From Enterovirga aerilata (lineage in GTDB: Bacteria; Pseudomonadota; Alphaproteobacteria; Rhizobiales; Beijerinckiaceae), in the NCBI RefSeq assembly GCF_013044135.1, contig NZ_JABEPP010000006.1, positions 248,001 through 312,000 of the forward strand: 64,000 nt of DNA. Reading direction: 5' to 3'. Positions 1-6,150 of the stretch are shown in pieces. Position 1 is the first letter of the stretch. Each line of letters begins with the position of its first letter. Below the pieces are notes generated by a model. The model worked only from the letters and a program-made list of their open reading frames with translations. It was not told the origin of the DNA and did not search any database. The position numbers were made by a program, and so were the translations under genes.

Positions 1-249
1 CTCGAACGGTTCACGCTGCACGACCTGCGGCACGCCCACGCGACCTTCCTCCTCTCGCGGAGGATGCCCGTGAAGGCCGTGTCGCAGCGGCTCGGGCACG
101 CGGATATCACGGTCACGCTGCGCACCTACGCGCACGTGATCCCACAGGACGACGCCGCGCTCGCGGCGCTCACGGAAGACCTCCTGCCACGTGCAGGAGG
201 CTCTCTCCTCGATATGTCGGACGATGAAGACGACGACGAGGATCTTTGA
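1..249 (+). CDS. tyrosine recombinase/integrase, C-terminal part (runs off window)
   Basis: The open frame enters from the left edge and ends at TGA 247-249. The 82 visible residues are the catalytic C-terminus of a phage-type tyrosine recombinase: an HDLRHAHAT box (the H-x-x-R motif), then LGHADITVT, and a TYAHV segment carrying the nucleophilic tyrosine. An acidic tail (DDEDDDEDL) closes the protein. The enzyme would cut and rejoin DNA at att sites. Whether the gene is complete cannot be judged because its start is off the window. It differs in sequence from the second integrase at 1284, so this is not a simple duplication. Confidence 0.9.
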   Translation, partial: LERFTLHDLRHAHATFLLSRRMPVKAVSQRLGHADITVTLRTYAHVIPQDDAALAALTEDLLPRAGGSLLDMSDDEDDDEDL

Positions 250-273
250 CCCTGCCATGAGAAGGAAGATGGG

Positions 274-528
274 ATGTCACAGGAAAGGATCGTTCCGCGC
301 GGCCTGACGAAGGCCGATGCCGCCGCCTATGTCGGTGTGTCGGTGAAGAAATTCACGCTGCTCGTTCAGGCCGGCATCCTGCCGAAGCCGTCCGTGGGTG
401 ACGTGTGGGATCGGAAGGCCATCGACGCGGCCTTCGACAAGCTGTCGGGCATGTCCTCCGACAACGACAACGACGCCGACCGCGCTCTCGCCGAATGGGA
501 GGCGCAGCAGCAGGGGAGGGCGGCTTGA
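274..528 (+). CDS. excisionase-like helix-turn-helix protein
   Basis: This 84-residue protein carries an N-terminal MerR/AlpA-type helix-turn-helix: GLTKADAAAYVGVSVKKF, then a turn and GDVWDRKAIDAAF (residues about 10-55), the pattern of recombination directionality factors and small phage regulators. The C-terminal 30 residues are acidic and probably disordered. It lies 24 bp after the first recombinase gene and overlaps the next gene by one base (TGATG). Next to integrase genes the likely role is excisionase or element regulator; that role is inference from position and fold. A GGAAGATGGG purine stretch precedes the ATG. Confidence 0.7.
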   Translation: MSQERIVPRGLTKADAAAYVGVSVKKFTLLVQAGILPKPSVGDVWDRKAIDAAFDKLSGMSSDNDNDADRALAEWEAQQQGRAA

Positions 529-761
529 TGGGTGTCCGTATCCTTTATCGGGGCACCCCACCCGCTGAGAAATTATACAACGGCACCTGCTTGACGTGCG
601 GCACGCGTATCGAGTGCCAACGCGGGGATGGCCGTTTCGAGCCGGGCAGCCAACACAATCTCGGCGAGACTGTCCGGGTCCCATGCCCTGTCTGCACAGG
701 CGTGATCTACGCGAGCCCGAAGCGCGTCACTTTCTCGTTCCCGATCCACGGGAGAGACTGA
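528..761 (+). CDS. small zinc-ribbon protein of the element
   Basis: The gene starts at the ATG that shares a base with the preceding stop codon (TGATG), so translational coupling is likely. The 77-residue product has C-L-T-C near residue 20 and C-P-V-C near residue 53, two CxxC knuckles typical of a zinc ribbon. No family was recognised. It is part of a chain of closely spaced small genes between the two recombinases and is probably an accessory protein of the element. DNA or RNA binding would be the usual role of such a ribbon but is not shown by the sequence. Confidence 0.65.
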   Translation: MGVRILYRGTPPAEKLYNGTCLTCGTRIECQRGDGRFEPGSQHNLGETVRVPCPVCTGVIYASPKRVTFSFPIHGRD

Positions 762-762
762 C

Positions 763-1167
763 ATGCCGCACCTCTCCAAATTCACCTGCAAGTGCGGCGC
801 GAGTGCCAAGATCGTGCAGACCTATCGTGGCGACGATCACCTGTCGCGGCGGTACGAATGCCCGAACGGGCACCGCTTCAGCACCGTCGAGATCGAAGGC
901 ACTGCGCGCGATGTCATCGGCCCCGGCAAGGGCCTCGCCTCGATTGAGGATGAGATCGTGCGCCTCGGTGAGCGCATCCGCTATTGGCGCGCCAAGACGC
1001 GGGACCCGGAGGGCACTCGGCTGTCGCGCAAGCGCGCCTATTACCGGCGCTCGGCGCGGATCGAGGCGCGGCGGCATGGCCTCACGATGGAGGAGGTGTT
1101 GCGCTCGTGGGGCGTGGCCGAGTTCTGCGGCGTGCCGCCCGCGCAGCCCGTGCAGGAGGCCGCGTGA
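763..1167 (+). CDS. zinc-ribbon protein with basic C-terminus
   Basis: This 134-residue protein starts one base after the previous stop. The N-terminus has C-K-C (residues 9-11) and YECPNGHRFSTVE (residues 32-44), resembling the zinc ribbon of phage transcriptional activators and the N-terminal ribbon of NrdR. Residues 60-115 are strongly basic (RERIRYW, RKRAYYRRSARIEARR) and probably helical, so nucleic-acid binding is plausible. The family was not recognised with certainty. It belongs to the same small operon as its neighbours; the next start codon lies 7 bp downstream. Confidence 0.6.
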   Translation: MPHLSKFTCKCGASAKIVQTYRGDDHLSRRYECPNGHRFSTVEIEGTARDVIGPGKGLASIEDEIVRLGERIRYWRAKTRDPEGTRLSRKRAYYRRSARIEARRHGLTMEEVLRSWGVAEFCGVPPAQPVQEAA

Positions 1168-1173
1168 AAACCG

Positions 1174-1287
1174 ATGCGCGGACCTAGCGGAACCTACCGA
1201 GGTGAAGGTGTTAGCGGCGCTTTGGTGTTCATCATCGCCGTGCTCGCGCTCGCGGGTATCAGCACCCTTCTGAACATCTTCGCATGA
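1174..1287 (+). CDS. 37-residue single-pass membrane peptide
   Basis: A short frame starts at ATG 1174, 7 bp after the previous stop, and its TGA (1285-1287) overlaps the integrase ATG at 1284 in an ATGA junction. The product is 37 residues: a polar start (MRGPSGTYRGEG) followed by one hydrophobic segment, VSGALVFIIAVLALAGIST, long enough to cross a membrane. The ATGA overlap on one side and tight spacing on the other support a real, translationally coupled gene rather than chance. The function is unknown. Confidence 0.5.
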   Translation: MRGPSGTYRGEGVSGALVFIIAVLALAGISTLLNIFA

Positions 1288-2345
1288 AGCAGCAGACCCT
1301 CCTCCACGGCGTCCACGTCGTCAAACGGCCGCACGCGGACGGATCGGTGGCGGTCCACTACTACCACCGGAAGACGCGGATGAAGCTGCCGGGGATGCCC
1401 GGCTCAGCCGAGTTCGCGGCGGCGCTGCGCGCTGCGGAGGAGGCGATGCGGCGACCTGTTACGGTCGCCACCAACGTGTCGGCCCTGATCCGGGGCTATT
1501 GCGCCTCGGCGGAGTGGAAACGCCTCGCCGAGAGCACCCGCGCCAACGAGCGCCTCGTCCTAAAGGCCGTCGAGGACAAATGGGGCACCCTGCCCGTAGC
1601 CGTCTTCCGGTCGAAGAAGATCCGCGCTCGCGTGATCGAGTGGCGCGATGAGATCGCCGAGAAGCATCCTCGCGCGGCCGACGCTCGCGTGGGCGCTTTC
1701 GCACGCGTGCTCGCATGGGCGCTCGACAGGGGCCTCGTGGACGACAACCCGCTCGCCGGGATCAAGAACGTCTACCGCTCGGAACGAGCCGACCTGATTT
1801 GGCTGCCCGAGCACGTGGCGGCCATGTCGAAGGTCTGCGGCCCGGAACTGCGCATGGCGCTCGCGCTCGCGCTCCATACCGGGCAGCGGCAGGCCGACAT
1901 TCTGAAGCTGCGGTGGGATCAATACGACGGCCGCGCGATCCGCCTGAAGCAGGGGAAGACGAAGCGGAATGTCTATGTGCCCTGCACGAAGGCGCTGAAA
2001 ACCGTGCTTGACGCGGTGCCCGAGGAGAAGCGCACCGGCACGGTCGTGAAGAACTCGCTCGGCGGCGTCTACTTGAAGCGGTCCTTTATCGCCATGTGGT
2101 CGCGGGCCTATAAGAAAGCCGGCCTGCCGACCGGCGAGGAGCAACTGCATTTCCACGACCTGCGCGGCACGGCCGTGACCATGCTCTCGCGGGCCGGGTG
2201 CCTGCCGCAGGAGATCGCGACCATCACGGGGCACTCCCTCGTGAGCGTCAACCGGATCTTGGAGGTGTACCTGTCCCGCACCGCTGAACTCGCCGAGAGC
2301 GCCATCGAGAAGCTCGACGCCTTTCAGGAGACGAACCCGACATGA
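1284..2345 (+). CDS. tyrosine-type site-specific integrase
   Basis: This complete 353-residue tyrosine recombinase has an N-terminal arm-binding region (about 1-55), a core-binding SAM-like domain (about 60-155) and a catalytic domain (about 170-345). The catalytic set is visible: R202 in HTGQRQADIL, the basic beta-hairpin lysine near K225, H291 and R294 in HDLRG, H317 in TGHS and the nucleophile Y329 in EVYLSRT. It should integrate and excise the element at the adjacent tRNA-His. It overlaps the small membrane peptide gene upstream by 4 bp and the 79-residue gene downstream by 4 bp, so it is translated in a coupled cluster. Confidence 0.93.
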   Translation: MKQQTLLHGVHVVKRPHADGSVAVHYYHRKTRMKLPGMPGSAEFAAALRAAEEAMRRPVTVATNVSALIRGYCASAEWKRLAESTRANERLVLKAVEDKWGTLPVAVFRSKKIRARVIEWRDEIAEKHPRAADARVGAFARVLAWALDRGLVDDNPLAGIKNVYRSERADLIWLPEHVAAMSKVCGPELRMALALALHTGQRQADILKLRWDQYDGRAIRLKQGKTKRNVYVPCTKALKTVLDAVPEEKRTGTVVKNSLGGVYLKRSFIAMWSRAYKKAGLPTGEEQLHFHDLRGTAVTMLSRAGCLPQEIATITGHSLVSVNRILEVYLSRTAELAESAIEKLDAFQETNPT

Positions 2346-2581
2346 GCGACGAACGCCCCCACGTGCTCGCCTTCACCCGCGAGGAGATGATCCTGCTGCA
2401 ATCGGCCGTGGACCTGCTGAAGTTCCAACTGAACGAGCACCACAACGCGGCGCTCCTGTGTGGCGACCCGGACAAGATCGCCCGAGCGGAAGAGCAGATG
2501 GAACGGGCCAAGCACGTCGCGTCCCGGCTGCTAGGCTCACATTCCTACCACCGACTGAAGCCCGGCGCGGTCTACGGTTGA
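2342..2581 (+). CDS. small hypothetical protein after integrase
   Basis: The gene starts within the integrase stop codon (ATGA overlap) and encodes 79 residues. The sequence is mostly predicted helix (FTREEMILLQSAVDLLKFQL, then a Glu/Lys-rich segment AEEQMERAKHVASRLL), with no Cys motif, signal peptide or membrane segment. The family was not recognised. It is the last gene of the element before the tRNA-His junction. Confidence 0.55.
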   Translation: MSDERPHVLAFTREEMILLQSAVDLLKFQLNEHHNAALLCGDPDKIARAEEQMERAKHVASRLLGSHSYHRLKPGAVYG

Positions 2582-2614
2582 CCTGTCGGACGGGTGCCGG
2601 ATGTTCACCAACCT

Positions 2615-2661
2615 CGGGACCGTGTAAACCGACTTTGTAAACGGTGGTGTAAACGGTCCCG
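2615..2661. repeat. three GTAAAC repeats inside a 9-bp inverted repeat
   Basis: Between the last element gene and tRNA-His, GTAAAC occurs three times in the same orientation, at 2624-2629, 2637-2642 and 2649-2654, spaced 13 and 12 bp. A perfect 9-bp inverted repeat, CGGGACCGT (2615-2623) and ACGGTCCCG (2653-2661), frames the array. Iterated short sites near an att core are typical arm-type binding sites for integrase or excisionase. That role is inferred from position and spacing. Confidence 0.55.
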
Positions 2662-2711
2662 AAAACTTCGCCCGGTTTATCAGGTCTTCAGGACTAAGTA
2701 TCTGCAATCAT

Positions 2712-2788
2712 TGGTACCGCCGCCCCGGCTCGAACGGGGGACCCCCAGATCCACAATCTGGTGCTCTAACCAACTGAGCTACGGCGGC
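2712..2788 (-). tRNA. tRNA-His (GTG anticodon)
   Basis: The reverse strand folds into a full cloverleaf: acceptor 5' GCCGCCG with 3' CGGCGGU, a D-stem GCUC/GAGC, anticodon stem CCAGA/UCUGG around loop UUGUGGA (anticodon GUG), a five-base variable loop, a T-stem CCCCG/CGGGG with loop UUCGAGC, and encoded CCA at 2714-2712. The first pair is G1-U72 and the discriminator is A73, the combination described for alphaproteobacterial tRNA-His, in place of the usual extra G-1:C73 pair. The element at 1-2711 abuts its 3' end. Confidence 0.97.
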
Positions 2789-2895
2789 CCGGGCGCGTCT
2801 TGCGAACGCGGGTGGCATGTATCCCTCCCGGCCCCGGAACACAAGCTCCGCATCGGCTTCCCCGGCGCGGGCCCGCGTCCTATGAGCCGGACCGC

Positions 2896-3384
2896 ATGAG
2901 CGATTTCGCCCGATCCTATCTCGGCCAGCTGCGCGCCGCCGTGGGCAGCCGGCTGCTGCTCGTCCCCGGCATGCGGATCGTCGTCGAGCGCGAGGACGGG
3001 GCCGTGCTGCTCCAGCTCCGCTCAGATTATCGGCTCTGGGGCTTGCCGGGCGGCGTGCCGGACGAGGGGGAGGGGGCGGACGAGACCGTCATCCGCGAGA
3101 CCTTGGAGGAGACAGGCATTCAGGTGCTGGAACCCAAGCCCTTCGGCTTCGCCTGCGATCCCGCCCACGAGGTCTGGACCTACCCGAACGGCGACCGCTG
3201 CCACTACTTCACGCTGCTCTATGCCGCCCGCCGCTTCACGGGCGAGCTCATCGGCGCCAACGACGAGAGCCTGCAGGTCGGCTGGTTCGAGCCCGCCGAT
3301 CTGCCGCCGCTTCTCCCCGTGATGCGCCGGACGCTCGACGCCTATGCGCGCCATCGCAGGACGGGGGAGTTCCAGATGATCTGA
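2896..3384 (+). CDS. Nudix hydrolase
   Basis: This 162-residue protein has a complete Nudix box, beginning GGVPDEGEGADET and ending RETLEETGI (about residues 50-75). The motif binds Mg2+ and hydrolyses a nucleoside diphosphate linked to another moiety; the substrate cannot be read from the sequence. ATG 2896 is chosen because homologues begin near the motif SDFARSYLGQLR. Upstream codons in the same frame run into the region beside the tRNA and look non-coding. The gene stands alone, 107 bp after tRNA-His, and is the first chromosomal gene beyond the element junction. Confidence 0.85.
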   Translation: MSDFARSYLGQLRAAVGSRLLLVPGMRIVVEREDGAVLLQLRSDYRLWGLPGGVPDEGEGADETVIRETLEETGIQVLEPKPFGFACDPAHEVWTYPNGDRCHYFTLLYAARRFTGELIGANDESLQVGWFEPADLPPLLPVMRRTLDAYARHRRTGEFQMI

Positions 3385-3455
3385 GCCGGGTCGCGAGTTG
3401 ACCCGCGCCCCCCGATGGCGGAAGCCGGCGGGTACGCAGAGGTCGGAGGAAGCGG

Positions 3456-4532
3456 ATGGGTTCGGGCAAGCGCTACCGCGTCGCGGTGATCCCGGGGGAC
3501 GGGATCGGCAAGGAGGTCGTGCCGGAGGGCGTGCGCGTGCTGGAAAAGGCGGCCTCGCGCCACGGTTTCGAGCTCCAGCTCGACTGGTTCGACTTCGCCT
3601 CCTGGGACTACTACGCCAAGCACGGCCGCATGATGCCGGAGGACTGGAAGGACCAGGTCGGCCGGCACGACGCGATCTTCTTCGGGGCCGTCGGCTGGCC
3701 GGAGAAGATCCCCGACCACGTTTCCCTCTGGGGCTCGCTGCTCCTCTTCCGCCGCGACTTCGACCAGTACATCAACCTCCGGCCGGTCCGCCTGATGCCG
3801 GGCGTGAAGTGCCCGCTGGCCGGCCGCGAGCCCGGGGACATCGATTTCTGGGTCGTGCGCGAGAACACGGAGGGCGAGTACTCCGCCATCGGCGGCCGCG
3901 CCTTCCCGGGGACGGACCGCGAGTTCGTGGTGCAGGAATCGGTCTTCACCCGCACCGGGGTGGACCGGGTCCTCAAATTCGCCTTCGAACTCGCGAGGTC
4001 GCGTCCGAAGAAGCACCTGACCGCTGCCACGAAGTCGAACGGCATCTCGATCTCGATGCCGTACTGGGACGAGCGGCTGGAGGCGATGGCGGCCGGCTAC
4101 CCGGACGTGCGCTGGGACAAGTACCACATCGACATCCTGACCGCGCATTTCGTGCTGAACCCCGACCGGTTCGACGTGGTGGTCGCCTCCAACCTCTTCG
4201 GCGACATCCTGTCGGACCTCGGCCCGGCCTGCACGGGCACGATCGGGATCGCGCCGTCGGGCAACATCAATCCGACCCGCGAGCATCCCTCCGTCTTCGA
4301 GCCGGTCCATGGTTCGGCGCCGGACATCGCGGGGCAGGGGATCGCCAACCCCATCGGCCAGATCTGGTCCGGCGCCATGATGCTCGAGCATCTCGGCGAG
4401 ACGGAAGCGGCGGCCGACATCGTGGCCGGGATCGAGCGCGTGCTTGCCGAACGCACGCTCCGCACCCGCGACCTCGGCGGCAATGCCGGGACGGAGGAGT
4501 GCGGAAGGGCGGTCGCGGAGGCGATCGGATAG
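3456..4532 (+). CDS. tartrate/D-malate dehydrogenase-type decarboxylating enzyme
   Basis: This 358-residue protein belongs to the isocitrate/isopropylmalate dehydrogenase superfamily: IPGDGIGKEV at the N-terminus, VRENTEGEYS near residue 135, NLFGDILSDL near 250 and HGSAPDIAGQ near 285. The details (WGSLLLFRRDFDQYINLRPV, GRMMPEDW) match the tartrate dehydrogenase/D-malate dehydrogenase branch (TtuC/DmlA) rather than leucine biosynthesis. It would oxidise and decarboxylate a 2-hydroxy acid such as D-malate or tartrate with NAD+ and Mn2+. An AGGTCGGAGG ribosome site precedes the ATG. No other gene of the pathway is adjacent. Substrate choice within the branch is uncertain. Confidence 0.85.
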   Translation: MGSGKRYRVAVIPGDGIGKEVVPEGVRVLEKAASRHGFELQLDWFDFASWDYYAKHGRMMPEDWKDQVGRHDAIFFGAVGWPEKIPDHVSLWGSLLLFRRDFDQYINLRPVRLMPGVKCPLAGREPGDIDFWVVRENTEGEYSAIGGRAFPGTDREFVVQESVFTRTGVDRVLKFAFELARSRPKKHLTAATKSNGISISMPYWDERLEAMAAGYPDVRWDKYHIDILTAHFVLNPDRFDVVVASNLFGDILSDLGPACTGTIGIAPSGNINPTREHPSVFEPVHGSAPDIAGQGIANPIGQIWSGAMMLEHLGETEAAADIVAGIERVLAERTLRTRDLGGNAGTEECGRAVAEAIG

Positions 4533-4727
4533 CGTGGCGGCCGGCTCGCGGCATGGAGGAGGGGCCCCCTGCGGGTCCGTCCACGAGGCCGTCCGGCGGC
4601 GAGCGAGGCCCCGGCCAGGCGAGTGCGCCGGGGCCCACTTTGCTCGCCCCGATCCTGTCCGATGATCGCCCGGGCTCCCGCGGCCTAAGAGAGAGGCGTC
4701 CTACAATGAAGCAGGAATAGGGCAGGC

Positions 4728-5660
4728 ATGACCTCGCTGACCCGGGCCATCGGGCGCCGGCTCTACGCGCAGCCCTACCTGCTTCTGACTCTGACCCCGC
4801 TCATGTGGGCGGGCAATGCAGTGGCGGGGCGTGCGCTTGTGGGCGAGGTCTCGCCGATGGTCACGACGCTGCTCCGATGGCTGCTGGTGCTCGTTCTCCT
4901 GGCCGTCGTGGCGCGCCGGCAGATCGTCGCCGAACGCCGCCTGCTTGCCCGACATTGGCGCTTCGTCCTGGTGATGGGCGCCGTCGGGTTCACCGGGTTC
5001 AACGCGCCGCTCTACCTCGGCGCGACCACCACGACAGCCGTCAACATAGGGATGATCCAGGGGGTCATGCCGGCCCTCGTGCTCGCCGGCAGCTTCCTCG
5101 CCTACCGCACCCCGTTCACGCCGCTGCAGGTGGCAGGCCTCCTCGTCGCCATTGCCGGGGTGGCCGTGACGGTGAGCCATGGCGATCTCGCGCTGCTTCG
5201 CGCGCTTCAGGTCCGCCCCGGCGACCTCTGGGTGCTCTTCGCCTGCGCGCTCTACGCCGGCTATACGGTCGCGCTGCGGCGGCGGCCGCCGATCTCGGCG
5301 CTCGCCTTCTTCGCCGGGTTGTCGCTCGCGGCCTTCGTCAGCACGCTGCCGCTCGTTGCCGCCGAGATGGCGACGGGACTTGCCCGATGGCCCGGCCCGA
5401 AGGGCTGGGCCATCCTGGGCTTCCTGGCGGTCGGGCCCTCGTTCGTGAGCCAGATCTTCTACATGCGAGGCGTCGAGCTGATCGGGCCGGGGCGCGCCGG
5501 GCTGTTCGTGAACCTTGTGCCGGTCTTCGCGGCGCTGCTTGCGGTGCTCATCCTCGGCGAGACCTTCGCGGCCTACCACGCTGTCGCGCTTGCTCTCGTG
5601 CTCGCCGGGATCGCGCTGGCGGAGGTCGGGCGGCCGCACGTCGTCCGCGGCACCGGTTAG
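4728..5660 (+). CDS. DMT (EamA) family transporter
   Basis: This 310-residue membrane protein is built of two EamA repeats of about five hydrophobic segments each; examples are LLTLTPLMWAGNAVAGRALV near the start and GLFVNLVPVFAALLAVLILG near the end. Members of the drug/metabolite transporter superfamily export or import small metabolites across the inner membrane. The substrate cannot be told from sequence. The gene is monocistronic, preceded by 195 bp without a gene, and its stop overlaps the convergent HicA remnant by a few bases. Confidence 0.85.
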   Translation: MTSLTRAIGRRLYAQPYLLLTLTPLMWAGNAVAGRALVGEVSPMVTTLLRWLLVLVLLAVVARRQIVAERRLLARHWRFVLVMGAVGFTGFNAPLYLGATTTTAVNIGMIQGVMPALVLAGSFLAYRTPFTPLQVAGLLVAIAGVAVTVSHGDLALLRALQVRPGDLWVLFACALYAGYTVALRRRPPISALAFFAGLSLAAFVSTLPLVAAEMATGLARWPGPKGWAILGFLAVGPSFVSQIFYMRGVELIGPGRAGLFVNLVPVFAALLAVLILGETFAAYHAVALALVLAGIALAEVGRPHVVRGTG

Positions 5661-5864
5661 AATTTCTTCTCGATTCCGAGTGCTTTCAGGATCTTGTTCG
5701 AGAGATGGCGCGACTTGCTTCCGGCGTCCACTGAAACGGTTCGCGCCAGTCTTCGGATTGATCCAGATCTCGTGATCCCCCTTGCCGGGCCGCAAATACT
5801 CCCAGCCGTGTTCTCGGAGGACGCGACGAAGCAGCAGGCCGTAATCGACCACGCGGAGATCCAA
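5657..5864 (-). pseudogene. HicA-type mRNA interferase toxin, frameshifted
   Basis: Reading from TTG 5864, the first 43 codons give a HicA-like start (YGLLLRRVLREHGWEYLRPG, then KGDHEIWINPKTGANRF) including the RNase histidine in GDHEIW. After about position 5733 the frame runs into unrelated arginine-rich sequence. The expected C-terminus, SVDAGSKSRHLSNKILKALG then IEKKF ending at TAA 5659-5657, is in a different reverse frame. Joining the two needs one base added between about 5730 and 5740. The toxin is therefore either inactivated by a one-base deletion or carries a sequencing error. The gene follows its likely antitoxin by 6 bp and overlaps the end of the DMT transporter gene. Confidence 0.75.
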
Positions 5865-5870
5865 CGGCGG

Positions 5871-6092
5871 TCAGGCTGCCGCGGGAAGCACCTCGTCCAG
5901 CCTGACGCGCAATTCAAGGTGCAAGCGCGTGCCCTGAGGGATCTTATCATCGAGCAGGTCCGAGGCTATAATCGGCACCTTCCGGCGAAGCTCGTCCAAA
6001 GTCTCAGCTTCCGTGAAGAGACCGATTTCCGGCGACGCCGCGATCCAGACGCTCGCCTCGCCGTACCATTCGACCTCGACAGAGTTGTCCAT
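5871..6092 (-). CDS. HicB-like antitoxin (DUF1902 type)
   Basis: This 73-residue protein has the HicB-like partial RNase H fold signature of DUF1902 proteins: VEWYGEASVWIAASPEIGLF, then TEAETLDELRRKVPIIASDLL. Such proteins bind and neutralise a HicA-type toxin and repress their own promoter. The partner toxin gene follows immediately on the same strand, but it is frameshifted. The ATG at 6092 is the only sensible start. No other copy of the pair is visible in the window. Confidence 0.8.
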   Translation of the reverse strand: MDNSVEVEWYGEASVWIAASPEIGLFTEAETLDELRRKVPIIASDLLDDKIPQGTRLHLELRVRLDEVLPAAA

Positions 6093-6150
6093 CGGCGCGC
6101 CTCGAAGCTAGCATCCCGTCCTAAACGCAGTGGGCGCGCAAGGGAAGCGC

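Larger units (their letters stand above)
1..2711. mobile_element. right end of integrative element at tRNA-His
   Basis: This stretch holds two tyrosine-recombinase genes in the same orientation, an excisionase-like HTH gene and several small overlapping genes of unknown function. It ends at the 3' end of a tRNA-His gene. Integrases of this family commonly use the 3' part of a tRNA gene as attachment site, so the arrangement fits an integrated phage-like or conjugative element whose integrase sits next to the right junction. The left end lies outside the window, so neither the direct repeat nor the cargo can be seen. The right limit is placed at the base before the encoded CCA of the tRNA; the true core site may extend into the tRNA. 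Confidence 0.6.
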
